From: Fibrobacter sp.
Lineage (GTDB): Bacteria; Fibrobacterota; Fibrobacteria; Fibrobacterales; Fibrobacteraceae
Assembly: GCA_024398875.1 (NCBI GenBank)
Contig: JAKSIJ010000012.1
Location: 1-64,000, forward strand
DNA: 64,000 nt
Direction of reading: 5' to 3'
Each line of letters starts with the position of its first letter. The stretch's first letter is position 1. A program made the position numbers and the translations under genes. A model generated the notes under the pieces. That model was not told the origin of the DNA. It was given only the letters and a program-made list of their open reading frames with translations, and did not search any database. Shown here in pieces: positions 16,744-25,043 of the stretch.

Positions 16744-18573
16744 TTATTCCACTGTCACACTCTTGGCGAGGTTACGGGGCTGGTCCACGTCGTTTCCGCG
16801 GAGCACGGCGATATGGTAGGCGAGGAGCTGCAATGGCACACATGTCACAATGGGCATAAGCATAGGCATGGTCTTGGGCACGGTGATGATATGGTCCGCA
16901 ATTTCATCCAGCGGGTGGCAATCGTCCGTCGTTACGGCAATCACGCGTCCACCGCGGGCCTTGATTTCGCGGACGTTGCTGATAATCTTATCAAAGAGGG
17001 CGTCCTTCGGCGCAATCACCACCACCGGCATGTTTGCGTCGATGAGCGCAATCGGGCCATGCTTCATTTCTGCGGCAGGGTAGCCCTCGGCGTGGATGTA
17101 GCTGATTTCCTTCAGCTTCAAAGCGCCTTCCATGGCAACGGGATAGTTGAAGTGGCGTCCCAGGTAGAGGAAGTTTCCGGCGTTGGCGTACTGCTTTGCA
17201 ATTTCTGCAATGTGGTCGGAAAGTTTAAGCGTTTGTTCCACAAGTTGCGGCAAATCCAGAAGAGCCCGCGCGATGTCGGCTCCAGATTCAAAGGAAAGCC
17301 TGCGCTGACGTCCGAGGAGAAGCGCAATCATGGCAAGAACCGTCACCTGGGAGGTGAAGGCCTTGGTGCTGGCCACACCGATTTCAGGCCCTGCGTGGAG
17401 ATAGACACCGCCGTCGCTAGTGCGGGCGATGGTGGAACCGACGCCGTTACAAATGGCGAGAGCTGTGGCACCTTTCTGCTGAGCTTCCTTGAGAGCTGCG
17501 AGTGTGTCGGCGGTTTCGCCGGATTGACTGATGGCGAGTACCAGCGTGCCTGGCTTGATGATGGGGTTTCTGTAGCGGAATTCAGAGGCGTATTCCACTT
17601 CAACAGGTACTCCAGCCAAATCTTCAATCATGTATTCGCCCACCATGCCGGCGTAGTAGCTGGTACCGCAGGCGGTGATGATGATGCGGTTGATATTCCG
17701 CAGTTCCTTGATGTTGGTGTCGAGGCCCGCAAGCTTGGCGTTTCCTTCGGCGGTAAGGAGGCGACCGCGCATGGTATTTTTCAGTACTTCGGGCTGTTCA
17801 AAAATCTCCTTCAGCATGAAGTGAGCAAAACCACCCTTGGCAATGGATTCCGCATCAAATTCCACATCCTGGACTTCGCGCTGAACTTCGTGACTGTTCA
17901 TGTTCATGATGGAGTAGGCTCCATCTTTGACAATTACGACGTCATTATCATCCAGGTAAACCACTTTCTGAGTGTGGTTGATGATTGCAGAAACGTCACT
18001 AGCCAGGAAAAAGTCGCTGTTGTTTCCAATGCCAAGAATCAGGGGACTGCCACGGCGAGCGCCAATGAGGGTACCGGGCTCATCACTACAAACAACGCCT
18101 AAACCAAAAGTTCCTTCAATTTGAGCAAGAGCCTTGAGAACGGCGGACTTCAAATCGCCCGTATAAAATCTGGCGATAAGGTGGGCCACCACTTCTGTAT
18201 CGGTTTCAGAGGCGAATTTCACTCCGTCGGAGATGAGCTTCGCTTTCAGAGAGGCGTAGTTTTCAATGATGCCGTTGTGGACGATGGAAATTTTGCCGTC
18301 AAAACTGGTATGAGGGTGAGCGTTGCATTCTGTGGGGGCACCGTGTGTTGCCCAACGGGTGTGGGCGATGCCTACAGTTCCTTTGGCAGCGTCGGCCTTC
18401 AGCTTTTCCTCAAGGCAACTGATTTTCCCGGAGGCGCGGACTACATGAATTTTCCCGTTGTCGATGGTGGCAACTCCCGAACTATCGTAACCGCGGTATT
18501 CCAACTTCTTCAAACCGCCGACGAGAATGGGGAGAGCTTCATTTTGACCAATGTAACCAACAATACCACACAT
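16744..18573 (-). CDS. glmS: Glutamine--fructose-6-phosphate aminotransferase (isomerizing)
   Basis: GlmS makes glucosamine-6-phosphate from fructose-6-phosphate and glutamine, the first step to UDP-GlcNAc for peptidoglycan and LPS. The start must be MCGIVGYIG at 18573, because Cys2 becomes the N-terminal nucleophile; the upstream in-frame extension is not used. The glutaminase domain (IAHTRWATHGAPTECNAHPH, VHNGIIENY) is followed by two SIS domains (ITACGTSYYAGMVGEYMIE, AISQSGETADTLAAL, GPEIGVASTKAFTSQ). It ends in DQPRNLAKSVTVE. The mature length of about 608 is normal. It is transcribed alone, divergent from the FKBP gene. Confidence 0.96.
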   Translation of the reverse strand: MCGIVGYIGQNEALPILVGGLKKLEYRGYDSSGVATIDNGKIHVVRASGKISCLEEKLKADAAKGTVGIAHTRWATHGAPTECNAHPHTSFDGKISIVHNGIIENYASLKAKLISDGVKFASETDTEVVAHLIARFYTGDLKSAVLKALAQIEGTFGLGVVCSDEPGTLIGARRGSPLILGIGNNSDFFLASDVSAIINHTQKVVYLDDNDVVIVKDGAYSIMNMNSHEVQREVQDVEFDAESIAKGGFAHFMLKEIFEQPEVLKNTMRGRLLTAEGNAKLAGLDTNIKELRNINRIIITACGTSYYAGMVGEYMIEDLAGVPVEVEYASEFRYRNPIIKPGTLVLAISQSGETADTLAALKEAQQKGATALAICNGVGSTIARTSDGGVYLHAGPEIGVASTKAFTSQVTVLAMIALLLGRQRRLSFESGADIARALLDLPQLVEQTLKLSDHIAEIAKQYANAGNFLYLGRHFNYPVAMEGALKLKEISYIHAEGYPAAEMKHGPIALIDANMPVVVIAPKDALFDKIISNVREIKARGGRVIAVTTDDCHPLDEIADHIITVPKTMPMLMPIVTCVPLQLLAYHIAVLRGNDVDQPRNLAKSVTVE

Positions 18574-18662
18574 AAGGAATCCTTGAAAAGAATCAATGCC
18601 CGCCAAATAGGGACGGATTATGGGCATAATATACGAAAAACGAACAGAAAAAATTAGAAGTG

Positions 18663-18692
18663 TTGGCTAATTTGTAGGGAATTTGCTATCTT
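18663..18692 (+). promoter_or_regulatory. Candidate promoter of the FKBP gene
   Basis: TTGGCT is followed 17 bases later by CTATCT, upstream of AGAGG and the ATG at 18721. Only the general pattern supports it. Confidence 0.35.
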
Positions 18693-18720
18693 AAAACCGT
18701 TAACTAAAAAAGAGGTTCAA

Positions 18721-19509
18721 ATGAATAAAAAGATGATTGTTGCTGCAGGCGCTCTTGCCTTGATGCTCACCGGTTGTGACCAGATGGGTCAGGGTCTCAA
18801 GACCAAGTCTTCCCTGGTGACGGAAAAGGACAAGTATAGCTACGCTCTCGGTTCTCATTTTGGCAACCAGGCTCATTTCCAGCTGGTAACTCGTGATTCC
18901 ATTGATTTGGACTTGGATCTTTTCATCCAGGCATTTGTGGAACGCTATAAGGGCGATTCTTCTAAGTTCCTCATGAACGATTCTACCATTTTCCAGACGT
19001 TGACGGACCTTTCTCAGAGCCGTCAGGCGGAAAAGGCCAAGAAGGATAGCATTGCTGCTGCCGAAAACAAGGCTGCCCAGGATGCCTTCCTCGCCACCAA
19101 CAAGACTGCCGAAGGCGTGGTGACTACAGAAAGTGGCCTCCAGTACAAGGTGATTACCGAAGGTACGGGTGCAACTCCTGCCGATGGCGACATCGTGAAG
19201 GTTCACTATACGGGCACTCTCCTGAACGGCACCAAGTTCGACAGTTCCGTGGACCGCGGCGAACCGCTGGAATTCCCCATCGGTGCAGTGATTCCGGGTT
19301 GGACGGAAATGCTCAAGCTCATGAAGGTGGGCGGCAAGGTCACTGCTTGGATTCCTAGCGATTTGGGTTATGGCCCTCGCGGTCGTGGTCCGCAGATTCC
19401 GGGCAACAGCCTCTTGGTTTTCGAAATGGAACTGTTGGATACCCATGCCGCAGAAGCCCCGAAGCCTGCTGAAGCTCCGGCTGCCGCACCTAAGGCTGCT
19501 GCCAAGTAA
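18721..19509 (+). CDS. FKBP-type peptidyl-prolyl isomerase lipoprotein (Mip/FkpA type)
   Basis: The 262-residue lipoprotein (AGALALMLTGC) would be a periplasmic or outer-membrane folding helper. The N-terminal helical dimerisation region (YSYALGSHFGNQAHFQL...AEKAKKDSIAAAENKAAQ) precedes the FKBP domain: VKVHYTGTLLNGTKFDSSVDRGEPLEFPIG in two parts, then VIPGWTEMLKLMKVGGK, DLGYGPRGRGPQIPGNSLLVFE. A Pro/Ala tail (KPAEAPAAAPKAAAK) ends it. An AGAGG ribosome site is six bases upstream. A strong terminator follows. Confidence 0.93.
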   Translation: MNKKMIVAAGALALMLTGCDQMGQGLKTKSSLVTEKDKYSYALGSHFGNQAHFQLVTRDSIDLDLDLFIQAFVERYKGDSSKFLMNDSTIFQTLTDLSQSRQAEKAKKDSIAAAENKAAQDAFLATNKTAEGVVTTESGLQYKVITEGTGATPADGDIVKVHYTGTLLNGTKFDSSVDRGEPLEFPIGAVIPGWTEMLKLMKVGGKVTAWIPSDLGYGPRGRGPQIPGNSLLVFEMELLDTHAAEAPKPAEAPAAAPKAAAK

Positions 19510-19532
19510 TGGTTTAAAAACCTGTTTATTGA

Positions 19533-19559
19533 CGCCTCGTGAATAACGAGGCGTTTTTT
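19533..19559 (+). terminator. Terminator of the FKBP gene
   Basis: CGCCTCGT-GAATA-ACGAGGCG is a perfect 8-bp stem followed by six T. Its tail continues into the TATAAT box of the next gene. Confidence 0.95.
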
Positions 19560-19564
19560 ATTTT

Positions 19565-19570
19565 TATAAT
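19565..19570 (+). promoter_or_regulatory. TATAAT box nine bases before the M23 gene
   Basis: An exact TATAAT lies at the end of the terminator T-tract. A start point about seven bases downstream would leave almost no 5' leader before the ATG at 19580, and there is no ribosome site. Confidence 0.5.
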
Positions 19571-19579
19571 TGCAATGAG

Positions 19580-20896
19580 ATGCATAAATTTTTGATTTTG
19601 ATTGGCTTGGTGGCTCTTTTCTTTACGGGTTGTGGTGAAGAAAAGCAGATTGAATCTTTAAAGAATGAAGCAAAAACATTGCAAGCACAGTTTGATTCCC
19701 TCAATGTTGAACTTGCAAAAAAGCAGGCCCTTGTTTTGAATGGCCGTGTCATCAGCGATACGGTTCGTGCTGGGGAAGGCCCTTTCCATGTATTTTCCCG
19801 CTTGAAAGCTCAAGTTAAAAATGGGGAAGAGGATTTAGGAAAAATCTACCTCGCCATGCAGGATAGTGTGGAATTTCATTTGCGCGTGGGTGAGGCGTTC
19901 TATGCGCGCCTGGATTCCGATGACCGCGTGCAGATGTTCCGCTATGCGCCGAATCCCATCACTATCCATTTGGTAAGCCGTTCAGATACGGGCTATGTCT
20001 ATACCCTCGTCGAAAAACCCGTGGTGAAAAAGCTTTCCATTTATGAAGGTACGTTGGAGGAAGGAAGCACTCTGAATGGCATCCTGTTCAAGGTAGGCAT
20101 TCCTCGCCGGATGATTGGCATTGTAAGTGGAGTTTTGCAATGCAAGGTGGCTTTCCCGTTGGCTCGCCCTGGTGATAAGTTCCGGATACTTTTGGAGGAT
20201 TCCTACTACAAGGATGCTTGGGTCAGCGGCAAGGTGGTGTATGCTGAATTTGATGGTCGTATTGTGGGCCATCATGAAGCGTTCCGCTACGAGGATGAAG
20301 ACCCCAAGAGTTCTTACAACGCACACTATACTGAAGATGGCGATGCCTTGGTGTTTGATGGTCTTCGCTACCCTCTGGAACATTTGCGCATTACCAGTTC
20401 TTTCGGTTCAAGAGTCCATCCTATTACGGGTAAACGCACCAATCATAATGGTGTGGATTATGGCGCTCCCACGGGAACGATTGTTCATGCGGTTGCAGAA
20501 GGTCAGGTGACGGTTTCCGGTTTTGACAACCTGAGTGGGAATAAAATCGCTATCAAGCATCGTGATAATACCGTGAGCTGGTACATGCATCTCTCTGCTC
20601 GCGGCGTGGCTGTAGGTTCGAAGGTTATGGCGGGTCAGGCTATTGGACGTGTGGGCTCCACAGGCCGCAGCACAGGTCCTCACTTGCATTATGGCTTCAA
20701 GAATGCGCAAGGCGCCTGGATTAACCCCTTAAGCAAGACCATGATTGCGACGCCTAAACTTGAGGGCAAGCGTCTAGCTCGCCTCAAGAATCAAGTTGTA
20801 GAAGCCCGTAAGCAGATTGAACGTACTCTTGCTGCGCCTGCAGTAAAAGCGAATGACTCCACGGACGTGATGGTCCGCCAGTTGGTTTTGGAATAG
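19580..20896 (+). CDS. M23 family metallopeptidase lipoprotein
   Basis: The 438-residue lipoprotein (LIGLVALFFTGC) has a short coiled coil (EEKQIESLKNEAKTLQAQFD) and an OapA/LysM-like middle domain (IYEGTLEEGSTLNGILFKVGIP). The LytM endopeptidase domain ends it: the zinc residues lie in NHNGVDYGAPTGTIVHA and in GPHLHYGF. It probably cuts peptide cross-links in peptidoglycan or activates amidases at the cell envelope. All metal and catalytic residues appear to be present (H...D, HLH). A C-terminal helix (LARLKNQVVEARKQIERTL) follows. The promoter overlaps the preceding terminator. Confidence 0.9.
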   Translation: MHKFLILIGLVALFFTGCGEEKQIESLKNEAKTLQAQFDSLNVELAKKQALVLNGRVISDTVRAGEGPFHVFSRLKAQVKNGEEDLGKIYLAMQDSVEFHLRVGEAFYARLDSDDRVQMFRYAPNPITIHLVSRSDTGYVYTLVEKPVVKKLSIYEGTLEEGSTLNGILFKVGIPRRMIGIVSGVLQCKVAFPLARPGDKFRILLEDSYYKDAWVSGKVVYAEFDGRIVGHHEAFRYEDEDPKSSYNAHYTEDGDALVFDGLRYPLEHLRITSSFGSRVHPITGKRTNHNGVDYGAPTGTIVHAVAEGQVTVSGFDNLSGNKIAIKHRDNTVSWYMHLSARGVAVGSKVMAGQAIGRVGSTGRSTGPHLHYGFKNAQGAWINPLSKTMIATPKLEGKRLARLKNQVVEARKQIERTLAAPAVKANDSTDVMVRQLVLE

Positions 20897-20898
20897 AT

Positions 20899-22290
20899 TT
20901 ATTTTAGACGGAACCGGTAGGCTCCACTTTGAATGTCCGCCTTTTGTGGGGCGGCATTTTTTGTGGTTGCGCCGGATTTCATTAGAGCGTTGGCAAAGTG
21001 CCCTGTGTTCTTTGTTCCGTATCCGGCGGTTCTCTTGAAGGTCGCTTCCTTCGCAAGTTCCACGGCTTTGGAAAGGGCCTTGTCGGAATCAGCGATTTCA
21101 AAATCAGGGACAAATCCCACCCTATGATAACTCTTGAAATCTCTGTCATAGATGTGTATGCTTGTTTCTCTGGCGATGCCACCGGCGGGTGTGTTAAAGT
21201 ATACCTGACCGATGCCTTTCCCGTAAGAAATTTCTCCTACAATAGGAGATTGAATGTTGCTTGCTACAGCTGCCATCATGGTTTCCGAACAGCTTGCCGT
21301 ATTTTCATCGGCGAGAAATACTACATACATGCCTTTGGCAATGCCGTCTGTAGCGGCATATACTCTTGTGGTGTCAATCACCTGATACTCAAAATTTTCA
21401 TCACCATGTGCTTCAACCTCAATGATGAGGGTGTCTTTGTTGCTTAAAAATTCTGAGGCCATGTTCAGGCATTGGTCAATGGAGCCACCTCCGTTCCCGC
21501 GCAAATCAATGATTACGGATTTTTCATCCTTAATCTTTCCTAGGATAGTCATCCATTCTCCGTAAGATCCGCTATCATTGACGGTAATATCCCTGAATTC
21601 CGCAATGCGGATAACTGGGATGCTATCTTCGTAATCCAGAAATAGACTGGGCATTAAAAATTCGCTTACGGTGACGCGGATGGTGTCGACTTCATTTCGC
21701 TTTACCAGCATTTCCAAAACATCACCTTCGTTTCCGGCAATGAGTTTTACAAAGCCTTCGTAAGTTTTAGGAATGGAACCATCGATAGACAGAATGGTAT
21801 CGCCAACCAACAACCCAGCTTTTTCGCTGGGGCTCTTGGGGTAGACCTGGCTTACAACCAGCGTATCGCCATAGGCTTTTGCCTCTGCTCCGATTCCCAC
21901 ATATGCATCAGCTTCGGTGAGCCAACTGTAGATGGCGTACATATAATAGGGACTCCAATAAGAGGTGTAGTCGTCCTTCATCTGGTCGAACATATAAGAT
22001 ACATCAGGGAACTCGTACCTGTCAGAAGAGTAACCGTTTTTATTGCCCTGGTTCTTGTATGCTCCAATAGAGTCCAGTTCTTCGTTTGCATAAATGTAAT
22101 ACAGAGCCAGAGCGGAGTAATTATACGTGAGTTCAGAATCTGCTAGCGTCTCGCTTTCTGTGGGGTCTCCATTTGCATGGGCGGCGCCGCCAGGCATGAT
22201 GATTTTGTCATCTGCGCCATCAACAGAACAGGCGATGAATAATGCGAATGTAGCGAGAAATCCTAGTAGGGAAAGTTTGCGAAGGCTCAT
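20899..22290 (-). CDS. S41 family (C-terminal processing) peptidase lipoprotein, copy A
   Basis: The 463-residue lipoprotein (ATFALFIAC) has an N-terminal helical domain, a PDZ domain (VGIGAEAKAYGDTLVVSQVYPKSPSEKAGLLVGDTILSID in pieces) and an S41 catalytic domain. The catalytic region shows VIIDLRGNGGGSIDQC, then DENTASCSETMMAA with the candidate Ser, and GEISYGKGIGQ with the candidate Lys. These proteases process or degrade envelope proteins. Its stop lies two bases from the M23 stop (convergent). The paralogue at 22326-23630 is just upstream on the same strand, 35 bases away, so the pair is likely co-transcribed. Confidence 0.9.
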   Translation of the reverse strand: MSLRKLSLLGFLATFALFIACSVDGADDKIIMPGGAAHANGDPTESETLADSELTYNYSALALYYIYANEELDSIGAYKNQGNKNGYSSDRYEFPDVSYMFDQMKDDYTSYWSPYYMYAIYSWLTEADAYVGIGAEAKAYGDTLVVSQVYPKSPSEKAGLLVGDTILSIDGSIPKTYEGFVKLIAGNEGDVLEMLVKRNEVDTIRVTVSEFLMPSLFLDYEDSIPVIRIAEFRDITVNDSGSYGEWMTILGKIKDEKSVIIDLRGNGGGSIDQCLNMASEFLSNKDTLIIEVEAHGDENFEYQVIDTTRVYAATDGIAKGMYVVFLADENTASCSETMMAAVASNIQSPIVGEISYGKGIGQVYFNTPAGGIARETSIHIYDRDFKSYHRVGFVPDFEIADSDKALSKAVELAKEATFKRTAGYGTKNTGHFANALMKSGATTKNAAPQKADIQSGAYRFRLK

Positions 22291-22325
22291 TGTTTCCTCA
22301 AAAAAACGATTCTAAAATAATAAGA

Positions 22326-23630
22326 TTAGTGAAGTTGGTTGTCCAGGGCGCCACCTAGTGATTTTGTTTTTCTTGAAAAGATTGCACCTCTTGATTCTAT
22401 GTCACCATAGGGGGATGGTGCTGTTCTCTTTGCCAGGGAAGTTGAACCTCCCAAATAATCCAAAGCGCATTGTCTTGAAGGAAATTCAGAACAGGGGTAG
22501 TCGGGGAGGATTCCTTTTTTGTGGTAGGAATTCCCGAGAGGTGTTAAAATTTCCAGATTGGTAATGATAGCAAGACCGTTTTCTATCGTTTTCCATGATG
22601 ACTGTCCTATGCCTTTGCCGTAGGTGGTGTCACCGATGATAGGGGTATGTCGGAGTTCCTTCATGGCCGCAATAAAGATTTCCGCACAGGAGGCGCTGGC
22701 GAAGTTGTCCAAAATGACGAAGTCCCCTTGTTCTCCAGGGTCGCCAGATTGAGCTTCCATAGAGATTGTTTGCTGCGAACGTTCTCCATCGGGGTCAAAC
22801 ATGTAGTAGTATCTTGTGGAGAGGGTGCCTTTAGAAATGAACATGTCGGCAGCGCCCACGCATTGGCTGATATGCCCACCGGGATTGTTTCGTAAATCGA
22901 GAACGCGAGTCCCCTTCTCATTCTTGGTGGAATCCAAATACGAGCGCAATTCACCTAGGGTTCCATTTGTTTCATCTGCAGTGTTGAGTTTGAATTCCGT
23001 GATGGTGATGAAGGTGATGCCTTGAATGGTGTCCAGGAAAATAGTCGGGGCATATACATCCTCCTTCGTCATGGAATAGATTTTTGTTTTTCCATCATAC
23101 GAAATTTCTAGAGATATTTCGGTGTTATAGGTGAGAACGGAATCATAGCGTGCCATAGCGTCATTCCCAAAGAGCTTTACTCCATTAACGCTGAGAATCC
23201 GTCCGTACCGTGGAACTCCTGCTTTTGCGGCCGGGCCATTGGGATAGACTCGGGTTATAAGTATTGGGGATACATCATCTGCTCCCTCAACGAAGTAGTT
23301 CATGTATTCCAAACCCACATCACCAGGTACAATGCTTGTGTTGATGGAAATTTCCACATCTTCGCTTTTAGATGGAGGAGTGTATCTTGTGTACGGGTCT
23401 GACAGGGCATCGTATAACACCTGTACGGAGTCCCCTTCTTCCGGAAGGTTCCCTAGTTCATCTTCGTAAAGATATGTCCGCTGCAAAAGCCAGTAGTTGA
23501 ACTGGTATTCTGTAGGAGTATCCGTGCTTTTAACGGGCGAAAAGAAATCGCTACAACCGACGAGCAAAAACAGAAAGAGACAACCAAATCCGAAGAGGCT
23601 TAATCGGAAATTTTCTTGTTTACGTGTCAT
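22326..23630 (-). CDS. S41 family peptidase lipoprotein, copy B
   Basis: The 434-residue lipoprotein (GCLFLFLLVGC) is a paralogue of the downstream gene with the same layout. It has a PDZ segment (ITRVYPNGPAAKAGVPRYGRILSVNG), and the S41 core contains VLDLRNNPGGHISQCVGAAD. The nucleophile region is NFASASCAEIFIAA and the Lys region GDTTYGKGIGQSSW. Sequence identity between the two is moderate, so the duplication is old and they may have different substrates. A Ser/Gly-rich C-terminus ends in GGALDNQLH. Confidence 0.9.
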   Translation of the reverse strand: MTRKQENFRLSLFGFGCLFLFLLVGCSDFFSPVKSTDTPTEYQFNYWLLQRTYLYEDELGNLPEEGDSVQVLYDALSDPYTRYTPPSKSEDVEISINTSIVPGDVGLEYMNYFVEGADDVSPILITRVYPNGPAAKAGVPRYGRILSVNGVKLFGNDAMARYDSVLTYNTEISLEISYDGKTKIYSMTKEDVYAPTIFLDTIQGITFITITEFKLNTADETNGTLGELRSYLDSTKNEKGTRVLDLRNNPGGHISQCVGAADMFISKGTLSTRYYYMFDPDGERSQQTISMEAQSGDPGEQGDFVILDNFASASCAEIFIAAMKELRHTPIIGDTTYGKGIGQSSWKTIENGLAIITNLEILTPLGNSYHKKGILPDYPCSEFPSRQCALDYLGGSTSLAKRTAPSPYGDIESRGAIFSRKTKSLGGALDNQLH

Positions 23631-23677
23631 TCTGCATTCATAATTATGAATTTTGAATTATTAATTATGAATTGATT
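23631..23677. repeat. AT-rich AATTATGAATT intergenic repeat
   Basis: The gap is made of overlapping TTCATAATTATGAATTTTGAA and ATTATGAATT units. Similar wording is at 37289-37375 and 51840-51910. Confidence 0.5.
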
Positions 23678-24430
23678 TTACTGGTCGATTTTCAGGTTCT
23701 TCTTGCTCAGGAGCCCGCGGGGGATACCTTCGTCCAGAGGATTCTCTACCACAGAAATGGTGGCGAGGTTTTCGCAGTCGACAAGGCTTTCGGGAAGGGT
23801 AGAAAGGTTGTTTGCGTCCAGCACCAGTTCACGCAACTTTTTCAGTTGGCTGAATTCGCTCGGAATGTCCGTAAGGCTGTTGCCGGAAATCATGAGAATT
23901 TCCAGATTTTCCAACTGGCCGATGCTTGCAGGAATGCTTCCCAAATCGTTATTGTCCAGATAGAGTTTCACCAGGCTCTTCATCTTTCCGATGGCGGTGG
24001 GAATTTCTGCCAGCATGTTGTCGTGGAGGGAGAGTTTGTTCACCTTCTCCCACTTGCCGATTTCGTTCGGGAGGTCCAGCAGCTGGTTCTTTGCGATATT
24101 CACAGTCTGGAGGTTTTTCAGCTTCCCGACGGTGGCCGGGAGTTCGGAAAGGCTGTTATAGCCCAGGTAGAGATTTTCCAACTTTGTCAGGTTTCCGATG
24201 GCGTCCGGCAGTTCCATCAGGTCATTCTCGCTGGCGGACAAATGCTTCAGGTTCTTCAGCTGGCCGATTTCCTCGGGCAGTTCCACCAACTTGTTCCTAT
24301 CTAGATTCAGTTCTTCGAGTGCAGTCAGCTGGAACAGCTCCTGGGGCAAAATGCGAAGTCCCTGCCCGGAAAGGTCCAGGGAGGTTGATTTCTCGGATTT
24401 GGCTTTTTCGATGATTTCCAGCAAGTTCAT
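23678..24430 (-). CDS. Leucine-rich repeat protein (250 aa)
   Basis: It contains about nine consecutive LRR units of 23 residues of the bacterial form LxxLxxLxLxxNxLxxLPxxIGxL, for example LEELNLDRNKLVELPEEIGQL. There is no signal peptide, so it is probably cytoplasmic and mediates protein contacts. No kinase, GTPase or other domain is attached. The start is MNLLEIIEKAKSEK at 24430, with GGAGC before it; the ATG at 24457 has no ribosome site. It precedes the two S41 genes on the same strand by 47 bases. Confidence 0.85.
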   Translation of the reverse strand: MNLLEIIEKAKSEKSTSLDLSGQGLRILPQELFQLTALEELNLDRNKLVELPEEIGQLKNLKHLSASENDLMELPDAIGNLTKLENLYLGYNSLSELPATVGKLKNLQTVNIAKNQLLDLPNEIGKWEKVNKLSLHDNMLAEIPTAIGKMKSLVKLYLDNNDLGSIPASIGQLENLEILMISGNSLTDIPSEFSQLKKLRELVLDANNLSTLPESLVDCENLATISVVENPLDEGIPRGLLSKKNLKIDQ

Positions 24431-25043
24431 AGGGCGCTCCTTGTCTGTTTTAATCATAGCATTTTTAGAAGAGAATGGGGTAGGGGATTGGGAAAAATGG
24501 CAAAATTTAAAGGTCAGGTATTGTTTAACATCCGTGGCGATTACTTTGTAAATGGGTGTTTACAAAGATGCTTGCTGTGGAGCCAACTGTCAATGTATCT
24601 AGCAGTTGCATCCGCATCGAACACGCAATTACCACCCAAAGTTAATAATCTCAGTTGGAGTGTGAACAGAAGTGCCCTTCTGGTTGTCCCAACGAATTCT
24701 GCAACCGTTACGGAATACAACAACTATAAGGCTTCTGCTGCTAAGGTCACTGGTGTTTCCGCTTCTTCTGACTTTCTCCTGACAGCTATCGGCTCCATTG
24801 GTAACTGCTCTGGTTATTTCATTGCTATCTCAACTAGGTAAAATACAGATTTTGGGTAGTAAACTTGCAGTCTTGGATGAATTGCCAAATCCAGATTCTT
24901 ATATTAGGTTTACACTCTGAAAGAACATAACTTTTTTTATGTACTGGTTATCACATAATTTACTACAAGACTTTTTTGGTTACGTTGGGAAATAAAGTGG
25001 TTAATCTAAAGCATATTTAGACAAAATTGTATAGAGAAGTTTT
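24431..25043. other. Gene-poor region before GH8: repeat copy and untranslated leader
   Basis: This 613-base stretch holds the first copy of the hairpin-containing repeat (24519-24670). A plus-strand open frame of 117 codons runs through it (24488-24841, ending IGNCSGYFIAISTR), but I cannot match it to any family. It could be a decayed gene fragment. From 24842 to 25043 there is AT-rich sequence with TTATATTAGG and TTGTATAGAG boxes that probably contains the GH8 promoter. Confidence 0.5.
24519..24670 (+). repeat. Hairpin-containing repeat, copy 1 (left of GH8)
   Basis: The copy contains TTTGTAAA-TGGGTG-TTTACAAA, then GCTTGCTGTGGAGCCAACTG and TCAATGTATCTAGCAGTTGC. Copy 2 at 26639-26785 is in the same orientation and has the same order of blocks. 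Both are preceded by an open frame ending -LF(N/D)I-G--FVN. Confidence 0.7.

Noticed and set aside
16574-16744. glmS ribozyme upstream of glmS
   Set aside because: This region is downstream of glmS on its strand. The true upstream stretch (18574-18720) has no ribozyme-like core, and the ribozyme is typical of Firmicutes.
16813-18102. Long plus-strand open frame opposite glmS
   Set aside because: It is a shadow of glmS codon usage and has no recognisable motifs.
24488-24841. 117-codon open frame as a pilin-like gene
   Set aside because: It has no prepilin signal and no ribosome site, and half of it is the hairpin repeat. It is kept only as part of the repeat description.
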